This document shows, piece by piece, positions 1 to 9,690 of a DNA stretch of 64,000 nt. This DNA comes from JASSUD01 sp031963005 (GTDB lineage: Bacteria > Pseudomonadota > Gammaproteobacteria > Burkholderiales > Burkholderiaceae), in the NCBI GenBank assembly GCA_031963005.1, contig JASSUL010000004.1, forward strand, positions 1 to 64,000. The letters are read 5' to 3'. The notes below the pieces were generated by a model. That model had not been told where the DNA came from. It worked only from the letters and a program-made list of their open reading frames with translations, and did not search any database. Position 1 is the first letter of the stretch. Each line of letters starts with the position of its first letter. A program made the translations under genes and the position numbers.

Positions 1-613
1 GCTTAGGTGGAAATAGCTTTTCTTCATCGCAATACTTTAATAACAATTAAGTGTTGCACTTGGAACTAGAGATTAAGTTAGCACTTGTCCAATATATAGG
101 GAGGGATAGGCTTCTTACACAGGATGAAGAATGAGGGAATATCTACCGCACTCCAAAATAAGACATTTTGTAATGGACTTTATTCTAGCGCTAAAACGCT
201 ACTTGCCATAAGTGAAGGTATTTAATTTTAATTCGGCTGTGCTTTATAGCGTCCGTTAACTTAATACGATGGGGCGATTTTATGGCTGCAGGTCAGAGTA
301 AACCGACTGTAAAAAGCTGGACAGGGAAATGGGGGAGGGCTAAGAGAGCTAAGTTCTGCATTGCATAGGATTTAGCGCTTTTAGTTTGATCCTACAACGC
401 GTACCAACTCCCTCTCCAAACATCTCTATTACCCGCAGCGCAAACCCTTGCCATTATTGGTTTATGCAGTGACTAAAACAAACCTGGTTTGAGAACTTTT
501 TTGAGAACAGAGAGCGAAATAGGGGACAAACTTGTTTATTTTTGGATTTTGTCAGGCTGAAGTTATTATCATAAAACCGCGCAACCCCCGTCCCATCGTG
601 GGGTTTGCGCCAA
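1..613. other. Region without a recognisable gene
   Basis: No open frame of convincing length or composition is seen on either strand. A short run from 283 on the + strand reads MAAGQSKPTVKSW before stopping and vaguely resembles a transposase helix-turn-helix, but it is too short to call. The stretch looks like decayed non-coding DNA upstream of a tRNA terminator. Confidence 0.4.
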
Positions 614-645
614 TAAAAAAAGCCGCATCCAAAGATGCGGCTTTA
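614..645 (-). terminator. Rho-independent terminator of tRNA-Ala
   Basis: Read on the minus strand, a GC-rich stem AAGCCGCATC/GATGCGGCTT with a tetraloop is followed directly by a run of T. It begins a few bases after the CCA end of the tRNA-Ala, so it is placed to end that transcript. Confidence 0.85.
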
Positions 646-648
646 AAT

Positions 649-724
<76 letters not shown>

Positions 725-737
725 CAGAAAACCCCGG

Positions 738-766
738 ATTCTAAAGAAAAGTATCGGTTTTGTAAA
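738..766 (-). promoter_or_regulatory. Sigma-70 promoter of tRNA-Ala
   Basis: On the minus strand TTTACA (761-766) and TAGAAT (738-743) are separated by exactly 17 bases and followed by a CCGGGG block just before the tRNA 5' end. GC-rich discriminators of this kind are typical of stringently controlled stable-RNA promoters. The start site should lie about 5-8 bases upstream of the mature tRNA. Confidence 0.75.
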
Positions 767-1068
767 GGCTCATTTTTATCCTTGCAGGGAAGTCGTAATG
801 CCTGTAGCGCTTCTTCTGTATTGTCTGGAAGACCTATTAGAGGATTCTTGCTGCTATAGGGCGGTAATGCGGGTGAAATGGGTCAGGATAATTATTTATA
901 GAAACTTTAGTAAATTCAGGGTGCGTTCTAGTTTTATTTTCGGTATATCCTGTATTTTTAGCGCTCTGTCTTATGTTGTGGTAATTATTAGGTCAGCGCA
1001 TTTTTTGTAGATGTAGAAGTAGGGTGCTTTTGATGCACAATAAGTGATATACCCAGGGAGAGTGTGTT

Positions 1069-1749
1069 TTGGAAGGCGTTCATCATTTTTCAGAGTTAGC
1101 CATAGCTTTTCTCAATATGCTTTTGCATATTGACCATTTTTTAGGCAATTTTATTCAGCAGTATGGAGCGTGGGGTTATGTAGCGCTATTTTGTATTGTG
1201 TTTGCAGAGACGGGATTGGTGGTTACGCCTTTTCTTCCTGGCGATTCTTTACTTTTTGTCGCAGGGGCATTTTGCGCAACAGGGATGATGTCTTTTCCGA
1301 TATTGGTGTGTTCGCTCATTGTGGCGGCTATATTAGGTAATACAGTTAATTATCAAATAGGAAAAAGAGTAGGGCCTAAAATATTCACGGCTAAACGGCG
1401 TTGGCTAGATCAAGAAGCGCTTTTAAAAACGCATGATTTTTATTTGCGTCATGGTGGAAAGACGATTGTTATAGCGCGATTTTTGCCGGTAATACGCACT
1501 TTTGCGCCTTTTGTGGCGGGTATATGTGCGATGCCTTATTCTAGATTTCAGTTGTTTAATATATCCAGTGGACTATTTTGGGTCATTGTTTTGGTGTGCG
1601 CGGGCTATTTTTTTGGTAATTTGCCCTTTGTAAAGCAATATTTAAATGTCATTGTATTAGCGGGCATTAGTGCGGCTATTTTGCCTATTGTATTGCATGC
1701 TTTATGGCGTGTTTGCAAACACTATATGCAGCGTGCGCGAATAAAGTAA
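1069..1749 (+). CDS. DedA/SNARE-associated family membrane protein
   Basis: This is a polytopic inner-membrane protein of the DedA superfamily, whose members are linked to membrane-potential homeostasis and lipid-carrier flipping. It has 226 residues, the usual family length. The signature Glu and FLPGD lie at residues 47-59, the GGKTIVIARFLPVIRTFAP block at 129-147, and hydrophobic segments surround both. The start chosen is TTG at 1069 because GGGAGAG (1056-1062) sits six bases upstream and no ATG lies closer; a later ATG at codon 17 is possible. It lies just before an M48 peptidase on the same strand. The substrate cannot be assigned from sequence. Confidence 0.88.
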   Translation: MEGVHHFSELAIAFLNMLLHIDHFLGNFIQQYGAWGYVALFCIVFAETGLVVTPFLPGDSLLFVAGAFCATGMMSFPILVCSLIVAAILGNTVNYQIGKRVGPKIFTAKRRWLDQEALLKTHDFYLRHGGKTIVIARFLPVIRTFAPFVAGICAMPYSRFQLFNISSGLFWVIVLVCAGYFFGNLPFVKQYLNVIVLAGISAAILPIVLHALWRVCKHYMQRARIK

Positions 1750-1795
1750 GCGTATAGTTTTTTATCTTATTGGCATAAGTAATGCGTAGAGGATT

Positions 1796-3625
1796 GTGAA
1801 TGTGTTTCGAGCACACGGTATTGTCATTGGTATTTGCTTACTGATAGTAGGAAGTGGCGTTGCGGCAGAAGTGCCTGTGCAGGTCGAGGGCGCTAATAGG
1901 CAAAACTTGCCTTCATGTACGCAGTCGTTGACTGCGTGTCCACTAGCGTTTCCTACTGATGTAGCCAAAGAAAACACCGGCGTGATCCTCAAAGAGGGCA
2001 TCGCGCCTGGAAATTTAGTGGGGCCGCTTCCGGTGTTAGGGGATGGTTCTGAAGGGGTGTTGACTCCTTGGGCAGAGCAGGATTGGGGGCGGCGGATTAT
2101 GATGCATATTCGGCGTGACCCTGATTATTTGGGAGATGCGCGCGTACGCGATTATTTTTCTACCGTTGCACAAAAACTGGCTGCCGCTGCGGTGCGTATT
2201 GCTAAACAGGGACTAGATGCCTCAAGAGGGGTTGCTGCGAGCGATTATTCTCCTCTGTATTCGGGATCGGGTACGCGTGTGCAGCGTAGAGCGTTTATCG
2301 AATTAAGCCAAACTTTTAAGCATATCGCGCCTGATTTTGAGGTGTTTGCGGTGCGTGACTCTGAGATCAATGCTTTCTCATTGCCAGGAGGGTTTATTGG
2401 CATCAATACGGGTCTGATAGCGGAAACACAAACCGAGTCTGAGCTGGCTTCCGTGTTAGCGCATGAGATGGGACACGCTTTACAGCGCCATAGCGCAAGA
2501 AAGCGTGGAGTGGGTACCCGTTCTACCTATGCCACGGTTGCTGGCATGGTGTTAGGGGCACTGGCAGGAGCTGCTACGGGGAGTATGGATGTCGGTGGCG
2601 CTGTCATGGCGAGTGCGCAAGCGTATGGAGTCGATAGCCAGTTAAAATTTTCCAGAGTGGCGGAGCATGAAGCCGATCGCATTGGATTTCTTTTATTAGA
2701 AACCGCGGGGTATGACCCTTATGGCATGTCTGCTTTTTTTGAGCGCCTTGAAAAGGCTTCTCCTAGTGAGTCTAGTGTGCCGGTATATACACGCACGCAT
2801 CCTTTAACGCAGGAACGTATTGCGGATATGTCAGAGCGTGCTAGGCGTGCGCGTTATCGTCAGCCTCAGCAGGATCCAGAGTATGGTTTTGTGCGGGCGC
2901 AGTTGATAGTGGAACAAGCCCATTCAGAGCACGAATATGTGCGTATTCGACAAGTATTTAAAAATGCATTGCACAGTCAAACTACGCCGAACCGCGCTGC
3001 AGATGCTTATGGTATGGCGCTAACGTATTTGCAGACGCATCAAATAGCGCGTGCACGCAAAAGCCTTGAACAGGCTCAGTGCCTATTTCGTTTGGGATTA
3101 CATCGCGTAGGGTCTTCTCTTTCAAACTGCAAAACTTCTGGTAATGCCCTGCTGGATCGGCATGCACTTAGCCTAGATATATTAGATGTCGAGTTGACGC
3201 GCCTTGGCCCGCAGGCCGATCCAATGAAGGCGTTGGCGCTGGCGCAAGCGGCCGCAAAGCGTTGGCCGGATTCACGTGCCGCACAAGAAGCCTATATCAA
3301 AGCACACCTTACTGCTGGGCAGTATAAAGCCGCGCAAACCTTAGCGCGTGCGCAGGCGCGCCTCGAGCCCTATCAGAGTATATGGTGGAGATATGTTGCG
3401 CAGGCTAGTGCAGCATTAGACGATAGCGTGAGTCAACAGCGCGCGCTGGCGGAACAATATGCGTTGGAAGGAGCTTGGCCATCTGCGATAGGGCAATTAG
3501 AAACCGCGCGTAAAACACCTGGACTAGATTTTTACGTGCGGGCGCAAATTGAGTCGCGTATAAAAGAGATGAAAGCGTTGTATAAGCGTGCACAGGAAGA
3601 CGAAAAAAGTGGGCTACCCGCATAG
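1796..3625 (+). CDS. M48 family periplasmic metalloprotease (BepA/YfgC-like) with TPR tail
   Basis: Probable periplasmic zinc protease with chaperone-like function toward outer-membrane proteins, as known for BepA. Residues 1-24 form a signal peptide. The HEMGH zinc motif is at 223-227 and the third ligand is Glu292 in EHEADRIG. A helical TPR-like region follows from about residue 360 to the end. At 609 aa it is longer than E. coli BepA (about 490), with an extended linker after the signal peptide. The start is GTG at 1796, preceded by AGAGGA. It converges with waaF 13 bases away, and a short stem (about 3624-3640) overlaps its stop codon. Family and catalytic motif are clear; the exact substrate is inferred. 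Confidence 0.9.
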   Translation: MNVFRAHGIVIGICLLIVGSGVAAEVPVQVEGANRQNLPSCTQSLTACPLAFPTDVAKENTGVILKEGIAPGNLVGPLPVLGDGSEGVLTPWAEQDWGRRIMMHIRRDPDYLGDARVRDYFSTVAQKLAAAAVRIAKQGLDASRGVAASDYSPLYSGSGTRVQRRAFIELSQTFKHIAPDFEVFAVRDSEINAFSLPGGFIGINTGLIAETQTESELASVLAHEMGHALQRHSARKRGVGTRSTYATVAGMVLGALAGAATGSMDVGGAVMASAQAYGVDSQLKFSRVAEHEADRIGFLLLETAGYDPYGMSAFFERLEKASPSESSVPVYTRTHPLTQERIADMSERARRARYRQPQQDPEYGFVRAQLIVEQAHSEHEYVRIRQVFKNALHSQTTPNRAADAYGMALTYLQTHQIARARKSLEQAQCLFRLGLHRVGSSLSNCKTSGNALLDRHALSLDILDVELTRLGPQADPMKALALAQAAAKRWPDSRAAQEAYIKAHLTAGQYKAAQTLARAQARLEPYQSIWWRYVAQASAALDDSVSQQRALAEQYALEGAWPSAIGQLETARKTPGLDFYVRAQIESRIKEMKALYKRAQEDEKSGLPA

Positions 3626-3638
3626 GGTGAAGTGCACC

Positions 3639-4745
3639 CTAACCGATAAACTGGGCTTTTTCAGCGCTACTAGGATGCATCGTGTCTTGCAATAAAAAGT
3701 TTAGATGTTCAAAAGCCTGCTCTGGAGTCAGTTCCCACTGACAGCGGTTATGTCCAAGAGGACAGGTTCGCGCAAAACAAGGGCTGCAGGCTAAATGTAA
3801 CCAAGCTATACGACTACGCGTTGTCAGTGGCGGCGTGTGGCGTGGGTCCGTAGGACCGTAAAGTGCTAGCAGGGGGCGCTGTAGAGCGGCTGCTACATGC
3901 ATGAGGCCCGAGTCATTCGCAACTACTGCACTGGCTCTAGCAAGCAGGATGCATGCTTCCTCTAAGGTCGTTTTTCCGCAGAGATTGTGTACATGAGGGG
4001 CTTTTTCACAGAGGGTAGCGGCTAAAGGAGCTTCTTTTGCAATGCCTAGCGCAATGATTTGGAGCGCAGGAAAGGCCTTTGTTAAATGCTGAGCAAGTAC
4101 GGCAAAATGTTCGGGAGGCCAACGCTTGGCAGGACCATATTCTGCACCAGGGCACAGTGCCAGCAGAGGGCGGGAGCCATCTATTCCAAGACGCTGTAAG
4201 AGCGCGCGCGAAGACGCATCGTTTGCTGGAACCTGTAACTGGGGTAGAGGCAGTTGTTGTTGTAATTGCTCAAGCACATTTTCGGTGGAGGTGGCTTCTA
4301 TGGGTGCCAGGGGGATGCCCGCAAGCGCTGCATAGTGTTGCACCATGAAAGGGCGTGGGCGGTGCCGTTGGTGATTGGGAAAGCGTTGAGTGAGTAGGCC
4401 GTAGCGCTGCTCTCCGGTATAGCCTATACGTATAGGGATGCCGGCCATCCAGGGGATCAGGGCGGATTTAGCCGAGTTGGGTAAGATATAGGCGTGGGTA
4501 TAGCCTATTTTTTGTAGTTGCCGAGCGCATTTCCAACGTGCGAAGAGTTCCAATTTTTTATGGAAGAAATGCGTGGGGTGAATATGGCGGATCTCTGGCA
4601 TATGCTTTAATACCGCAGCAGGTCCAGGAGGTGCCAATACATCGAGAATAGCATCGGGAGCTTGTTCTTTAAGCAATCGAAAGAGCGGCTGGGCCATGAT
4701 GGTATCGCCGATCCAATTTGGCGCGATGATCAATATACGAGACAT
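3639..4745 (-). CDS. waaF: ADP-heptose--LPS heptosyltransferase II
   Basis: GT9-family enzyme that adds the second L-glycero-D-manno-heptose to the LPS inner core at the cytoplasmic face of the inner membrane. The N-terminus MSRILIIAPNWIGDTIMAQ is diagnostic of WaaF. The donor-binding C-terminal half contains LCPGAEYGPAKRWPPEHFA and the NDSGLMHVAAAL block. It is 368 aa, near the usual 330-350. The ATG at 4745 is chosen because it opens the conserved N-terminus; an upstream TTG at 4781 would add an unconserved leader. It implies the cell still makes a heptose-containing LPS core. Confidence 0.95.
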   Translation of the reverse strand: MSRILIIAPNWIGDTIMAQPLFRLLKEQAPDAILDVLAPPGPAAVLKHMPEIRHIHPTHFFHKKLELFARWKCARQLQKIGYTHAYILPNSAKSALIPWMAGIPIRIGYTGEQRYGLLTQRFPNHQRHRPRPFMVQHYAALAGIPLAPIEATSTENVLEQLQQQLPLPQLQVPANDASSRALLQRLGIDGSRPLLALCPGAEYGPAKRWPPEHFAVLAQHLTKAFPALQIIALGIAKEAPLAATLCEKAPHVHNLCGKTTLEEACILLARASAVVANDSGLMHVAAALQRPLLALYGPTDPRHTPPLTTRSRIAWLHLACSPCFARTCPLGHNRCQWELTPEQAFEHLNFLLQDTMHPSSAEKAQFIG

Positions 4746-4839
4746 AGTATTTTTTAAGAATTGCTCTTTGATATATAGCAAATGATAGAGCGATTTTGAG
4801 GTCGCATACTCAAGTTATGGATCTCAGAGCAGCAGAATT

Positions 4840-6708
4840 TTATGGTTTGATCGCCGCCGTATTTTGGGGTGTCGATGAGCGTACCGTGCGTATATACAAG
4901 CGGAAGTGTTCACTGCGATCCGTTGAGCGGCGCCCTTCCCACAGCAGTTTCCAGCGATAGGGAGCGGGGGATTGGGGCGTGCTGTAGTCGTTGTCATCTT
5001 GACGTAAAAGCAGATCGCACGGTGTGGTCTCGCTAAATCCAAAGCGCATATTTTCAAAGTAAGCGAAGGAGGCGATCTGCGCATTGCCTAGCCGAACAGG
5101 GGTGATGCAACGATATTGTGTGGGCAGATGAGTCGCAATATCGTGTGCTACTGCGCGATAAGTGCGACTGTAGTTGATGAATGGTCCCCACAATGTCATG
5201 AGTAATACCCACATCAACGTGGTGCCGGCACAAGACAGAATAACGCTACGCCATAGCACTTTAGGCGCGCACGACAATCTCCAGAAAACTAAACGAACCC
5301 AGCAGGCCGTGGTCAATAATGCAAAAAGAAGATGAATTGCACGAAACTCTGGAGAAAAGCCAGGTAATAAGCGCGCTAGATTATGTGCGATGGGGCTTGG
5401 AAAACCCGTTTGTGCGGCAATCCAGACCATCCAGACGAAACTACCCAGCAAAGTAAAACTCAGTAGCGCAAACCAGTCCATGGCATTGATCGCACCTCGC
5501 TTGAGTGTGGGGAGTGCGAATGCGCCAAGGATAGATAGACTGGGCAAAAGCAGGATAAAGAGCCGGTTTGTCTGATGGGTTTGTAGCAAAATGACAGCAA
5601 GCAAGCTACTCATGAGTGCGAGTGGCCAAGCAATATGTGCGGCAGACCGATGATGAGGCCAGCTACACCATGACCAGAGCGCAAGGGGCCACGCTGGCCA
5701 AGCAAAAAGCGGCAGATTTTTTAAAACATAGAGGAGGTTCGTCAGCGCAGAATGTCGCGTATCTGCAAGTAAAGGACCAGAAAAAGAGCGAAAAGGATCC
5801 AAGCTCCAGGCTTGTAGATAGAACGGCGCTTCTTCGGGTAATGCGAAATAAGCAGCGAGTGGCCAGCTAAAAAGTAAAGCGATTAAGAGGCCGCAGGCGA
5901 TGACTATTTGTAGTGTGAGACTTTGCGTATGAGGTGCCGAGGCAGTGGCAGGGTAGGTAAAGGGGGCAGATGTGGAGGCAGATACAAAGACATCCTTTGC
6001 AGCCTCACGGCGCTTAGCGTAGGTGATAAACGCAAAAAGAAGGACGGCTATTAATGCAGCAAAAAACAGGACGGGTTGTCCCGATAAAGTGAGTAGGCCT
6101 AAGGCTAATGCAGACCATACAGTACCTTGGATAGGTTTATCTAGGCGACGAATCACCCCGTATAGCAACATCGTAATGCATGCGCATTGGGTTAATTCAG
6201 GAGTGGTTTCATGGATACGTTCAGCCAGGCCAAAGCATGCGAGCCAAATAAAAAGCGCGCCATCACCTAAGGTTCGGCCGTAATCTTTAGCAGAAGGTTC
6301 TCCGCCAAACGCATATTTAAAAGGTTGGACTTCTTTGCGGCGGCCTAATAAATATCCGCTGCACCAAATAAATGCGGCACTGATGCAAAATAGCAAAGCC
6401 GTGGTAATGCGAGCCGCATCGTTTGGTGAGAGCCAAGTATCAAAGGCGCGAATACTCGCTGCCCCTAGCCAATATGCAAGGGGGCCGCTAGATGGAAGCG
6501 GTTTTCCAACTAAGTTAGGTAAAAGCCAGTCTTGCCATCCGCCTTGGGAGAGTGTCCACATGACTCCAAACCCTGTTGCATCTTCTTGCTTCCACGGGTC
6601 GCGGCCAAAAAGTCCGCAGACGATGTAAGCGGCACAGAGTGCGAGCAAAATCCAGCGCGGCAAAGCCCGCGTTGCTGAGGCAGTAAGGCGAACCGCTGGG
6701 GAGGTCAT
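4840..6708 (-). CDS. ArnT/GT39-like membrane glycosyltransferase
   Basis: A polytopic protein of 622 aa with about a dozen hydrophobic segments. It carries the GT39/ArnT-type first-loop acidic motif RDPWKQEDA at residues 36-44, where family members hold the catalytic acidic residues that use a polyprenyl-phosphate sugar donor. Likely acceptors are lipid A or another envelope glycan, but this is not determined by sequence. It lies just upstream of waaF on the same strand, about 95 bases away, consistent with an envelope-glycan role. ATG at 6708 is the only sensible start. Confidence 0.75.
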   Translation of the reverse strand: MTSPAVRLTASATRALPRWILLALCAAYIVCGLFGRDPWKQEDATGFGVMWTLSQGGWQDWLLPNLVGKPLPSSGPLAYWLGAASIRAFDTWLSPNDAARITTALLFCISAAFIWCSGYLLGRRKEVQPFKYAFGGEPSAKDYGRTLGDGALFIWLACFGLAERIHETTPELTQCACITMLLYGVIRRLDKPIQGTVWSALALGLLTLSGQPVLFFAALIAVLLFAFITYAKRREAAKDVFVSASTSAPFTYPATASAPHTQSLTLQIVIACGLLIALLFSWPLAAYFALPEEAPFYLQAWSLDPFRSFSGPLLADTRHSALTNLLYVLKNLPLFAWPAWPLALWSWCSWPHHRSAAHIAWPLALMSSLLAVILLQTHQTNRLFILLLPSLSILGAFALPTLKRGAINAMDWFALLSFTLLGSFVWMVWIAAQTGFPSPIAHNLARLLPGFSPEFRAIHLLFALLTTACWVRLVFWRLSCAPKVLWRSVILSCAGTTLMWVLLMTLWGPFINYSRTYRAVAHDIATHLPTQYRCITPVRLGNAQIASFAYFENMRFGFSETTPCDLLLRQDDNDYSTPQSPAPYRWKLLWEGRRSTDRSEHFRLYIRTVRSSTPQNTAAIKP

Positions 6709-6787
6709 GCTCTATAAGGCACGCAAAAAAGGAGGATGGAATGAAGACTTACAGCGATCTATAGATCGCTGGATTAGGCTAATCAAA

Positions 6788-7054
6788 CTATTCAGCGCTA
6801 GGCGTGGCTTTAGACAAAAATTTGTATCTTTCTTGGAATTTTCCAACTTGGTCGGCAATATGCTGGGTGCTTTGAGTGCCCGTGTAGAAAGAATGGGACT
6901 CAGAAGAAACTTCGAGGCGCATATAAGGATAAGTAATCCCTTCATGCTCAATAGTACGGCTGGTTTTGGCAGAAGAGCGGATAATAAATTTCACTTCGCC
7001 GGTAGTATCTTCGAAGAGCACGTCACGGTATTCGGGATGAGTGTTTTTTTTCAT
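6788..7054 (-). CDS. rpmE2: 50S ribosomal protein L31 type B
   Basis: Large-subunit ribosomal protein of 88 aa. It opens MKKNTHPEYRDVLFEDTT and has the conserved SFYTGTQ. The zinc-binding cysteines of type A L31 are absent, so this is the zinc-independent paralogue. It lies downstream of rho on the same strand, the order usual in Burkholderiaceae. Translation in other frames of this locus gives only noise. Confidence 0.96.
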   Translation of the reverse strand: MKKNTHPEYRDVLFEDTTGEVKFIIRSSAKTSRTIEHEGITYPYMRLEVSSESHSFYTGTQSTQHIADQVGKFQERYKFLSKATPSAE

Positions 7055-7178
7055 ATCAAAACTCTAAAACTAGTGAAAACAAGGGAGAGAAATAAAAAAT
7101 ACAGATAAAAAAATGCAGCGCTAAAAGCGCGCATTATAAAGCGTTTATAGGACATAGCCTATTTTTCAATGTACTGTA

Positions 7179-8441
7179 CTAATTTGCGCGACGCATCAAT
7201 TCGAAGAATTCGGCATTATTTTTCGTTTGACCCATTTTATCGAGTAAAAATTCAGCGGCTTCAACGGTATCCATGTCATGGATAAATTTACGCAATATCC
7301 AAGTTTTTGGAAGAATATCTGGCTTGATCAGTAACGCTTCACGCCGTGTGCTAGAGCGTTTTACATCGATGGCAGGGAAGACACGTCGCTCAGCAAGCCT
7401 GCGCTCCAGAAGTATTTCCATATTTCCGGTGCCTTTGAATTCCTCATAAATCACATCATCCATTCGACTGCCTGTTTCAACGAGCGCAGTACCGATGATC
7501 GTGAGCGAGCCGCCTTCTTCGACGTTACGCGCTGCACCAAAAAAGCGTTTAGGTCTTTGCAAGGCATTAGCATCAATTCCGCCTGTTAATACTTTACCGG
7601 AAGAGGGGATGACGGTGTTATAGGCTCGAGCTAAGCGTGTGATCGAGTCGAGCAGAATCACCACATCGTGTTTGAGTTCGACTAGGCGTTTTGCTTTTTC
7701 AATGACCATTTCAGCCACTTGTACATGGCGAGTAACAGGTTCATCAAAAGTCGATGCGATCACTTCACCGGCGATGGAGCGTTGCATCTCGGTCACTTCT
7801 TCTGGGCGTTCACCGACCAGTAAAACAAATAATTTGACCTCTGGGTAATTGCTGGTGATCGCATGCGCCATACTTTGCAGCATGACGGTTTTACCCGATT
7901 TGGGGGGCGCTACTAATAAGCCGCGCTGCCCTTTACCGATAGGTGAAATGATATCGATAATACGGCCGGTAATATTTTCCTCTTCTCCTACATCACGTTC
8001 TAAGATCAGTGGCTCATCAGGATGCAGGGCAGTGAGATTTTCAAACATGATTTTATGTTTGGAAACCTCTGGAGAGCAATAGTTGACTTTATCTACCTTG
8101 ACCAAGGCGAAATAGCGTTCCCCGTCTTTGGGGGTGCGTACTTCTCCTTCAATCGTATCGCCTGTGTGGAGATTAAAGCGACGTATTTGGGATGGGCTGA
8201 TATAAATATCGTCGGTACTGGCTAAATAGGAAGTCTCTGGTGAGCGTAAAAAGCCAAAGCCGTCTGGCAATACTTCGAGTGTGCCGTCACCAAAAATCAT
8301 TTCGCCCATTTTGGCCCGTTTTTTCAGGATCGCAAACATGAGTTCTTGCTTGCGCAAACGGTTTGCACCTTCGATATCTAGGCCATTAGCCATTTCAATC
8401 AGTGCGGATACGTGTAAGGATTTTAGTTCAGATAAATGCAT
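7179..8441 (-). CDS. rho: Transcription termination factor Rho
   Basis: Hexameric RNA-dependent ATPase that ends transcription. It is 420 aa, the normal length. The N-terminal helical and cold-shock RNA-binding domains occupy residues 1-125. Walker A APPKSGKT is at 178-185, Walker B is in VILLDSITRLARAYN, and the Q/R-loop regions are intact. ATG at 8441 is preceded on the minus strand by an AGAGGATC ribosome-binding site. A gap of about 515 bases separates it from trxA; in Burkholderia the two are usually closer. Confidence 0.98.
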   Translation of the reverse strand: MHLSELKSLHVSALIEMANGLDIEGANRLRKQELMFAILKKRAKMGEMIFGDGTLEVLPDGFGFLRSPETSYLASTDDIYISPSQIRRFNLHTGDTIEGEVRTPKDGERYFALVKVDKVNYCSPEVSKHKIMFENLTALHPDEPLILERDVGEEENITGRIIDIISPIGKGQRGLLVAPPKSGKTVMLQSMAHAITSNYPEVKLFVLLVGERPEEVTEMQRSIAGEVIASTFDEPVTRHVQVAEMVIEKAKRLVELKHDVVILLDSITRLARAYNTVIPSSGKVLTGGIDANALQRPKRFFGAARNVEEGGSLTIIGTALVETGSRMDDVIYEEFKGTGNMEILLERRLAERRVFPAIDVKRSSTRREALLIKPDILPKTWILRKFIHDMDTVEAAEFLLDKMGQTKNNAEFFELMRRAN

Positions 8442-8750
8442 AGGGAAGATCCTCTCAAGGAGAGGGATAGAGAAATGGAAGAGGCCTGGAAGAGGAAGAG
8501 AGGTGCTTGGAAAAGCACATTCAATACTGGGCTATTCCTAGTCTATAGACATAGTCGGAGTAGTTAAAAAAGGAAATACAAAGAAAATATAAAGAAAACG
8601 CAAGGAAAAAGGAAGCAAAGGAAACTAGGAAGGGAATTTTTTGAAACTCAAAAATAAAAGAAATGGGTTCAAATCCCTGCTTGGGCTCCGCTTGCACATC
8701 GAGTGCGCAGCATTAAATACGGTTTTTTATACAAGAACAAGTAGATATTT

Positions 8751-8818
8751 GTATTTGGCTCGTATTTGACTTTCCGTATTTTGACTTTCTGTATTTGACT
8801 TCCCGTATTTGACTTCCT
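8751..8818. repeat. Tandem repeat of a 13-15-bp GTATTTGACTTNC unit
   Basis: Five imperfect head-to-tail copies of GTATTTGACTTTCC-like units are readable. They differ by single-base changes and one added T, as expected from slippage. There is no coding potential. It may be a variable-number locus. Confidence 0.7.
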
Positions 8819-8905
8819 AAACCCAGTGGGTTACTGCAATACTTTTTATTAGAGAACAGCTTGCATACTTATCGTACCCGAGGGAAATACCCGAGGAAAG
8901 CAACA

Positions 8906-8942
8906 CTCTAAGATTATTGGCAGCAAAGACATAATCTTAGAG
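8906..8942 (-). terminator. Hairpin after trxA
   Basis: CTCTAAGATTAT and ATAATCTTAGAG form a perfect 12-bp stem 15 bases beyond the trxA stop codon. The T-run is poor on both sides, so it may be an RNA-stabilising hairpin rather than a strong intrinsic terminator. Confidence 0.5.
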
Positions 8943-8957
8943 CATAAAACGATAAAT

Positions 8958-9284
8958 TCATAGATGGCTATCTAAAAATGCAGTAAGTTGTGGTTTAGAT
9001 AGTGCTCCTACTTTCTGAGCGACCATGACCCCGTTTTTAAAAAGAATCAGGGTTGGAATGCCCCGTACGCCGAATTGCGTTGGGATCAGCTGATTCTCAT
9101 CACTATTGATTTTCGCAATTTGCAGACGATCGCCATATTCTTTGGAAACATCTTCCAGAACTTTTGCAATCATTTTGCAAGGGCCACACCAAGGCGCCCA
9201 AAAGTCTAGCAAGACAGGGGTCCCGGATTGTAGTACATCGGCGTCAAAAGAGGCGTCGCTCACTGACTTGATAGGATTGCTCAT
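8958..9284 (-). CDS. trxA: Thioredoxin 1
   Basis: Cytosolic dithiol-disulfide oxidoreductase of 108 aa. The redox-active WCGPC is at residues 32-36, and the cis-Pro loop GIPTLILF is present. It is transcribed toward rho, the standard Burkholderia arrangement, though the gap is enlarged here. The ATG at 9284 gives the family-typical start MSNPIKSVSD. Confidence 0.97.
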   Translation of the reverse strand: MSNPIKSVSDASFDADVLQSGTPVLLDFWAPWCGPCKMIAKVLEDVSKEYGDRLQIAKINSDENQLIPTQFGVRGIPTLILFKNGVMVAQKVGALSKPQLTAFLDSHL

Positions 9285-9690
9285 TACAGTAAAGGTCTAA
9301 AAGAGTATGAAATTTAAATTAGCTTCAGGGTATCCCAACACAGCTATGCCTTTGCTCAAGGCCTGCATCAAGCAGGACTTTACCTTTACACCTCTTTTAA
9401 TGGATCTGTGAGCGGGATAAAGGTGTAGCAAATGGATAACTTCGCGTTACCTTGTTGGAAGAAACTTCGCTGTCTCTGAAAAAGAGTGTGCGCGCTAAAT
9501 GCAAGAAATGCAATCCTACACTAAACAGAGTGCAATAGAAAAGGAGTGGAGAGAAATCTGAAAAATAAAATAGGGTCCTCATACTATGTTGGCTCCATAA
9601 TAGGCCTGCGTGTGTGGGTTGCTTGGTATTTTCGTAGGCATAAATAAAAAGTTTACCCCAATTTTTTAAAACCCATGTAAAATAGTCGTC
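9285..9690. other. Intergenic region upstream of ffs
   Basis: No credible gene is seen; a 61-codon open frame on the minus strand (9397-9582) has no recognisable motif. The right end holds a TAAAAT box at 9678-9683, just upstream of the 4.5S RNA, which is a plausible -10 element for it. Confidence 0.4.

Larger units (their letters stand above)
8442..8957. other. Intergenic region between trxA and rho with short repeats
   Basis: No gene is seen. The part next to rho is purine-rich and should hold the rho leader. At 8670-8696 there is a tRNA 3'-half-like stretch (GGGTTCAAATCCC followed by CTCCG) without the rest of a cloverleaf. From 8751 there are tandem short repeats, and next to trxA lies an inverted repeat listed separately. 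Confidence 0.4.

Noticed and set aside
283..370. Possible transposase start (KPTVKSW)
   Set aside because: Only a few residues fit and the frame stops after 28 codons; not enough to call an IS remnant.
798..1010. 70-codon open frame between tRNA-Ala and the DedA gene
   Set aside because: No recognisable motif, poor ribosome-binding site, and composition typical of non-coding DNA here.
7639..8541. Several plus-strand frames opposite rho
   Set aside because: Antisense to a highly conserved gene with no independent features.
9397..9582. 61-codon hydrophobic frame on the minus strand upstream of ffs
   Set aside because: No start context, no conserved motif; likely chance frame.
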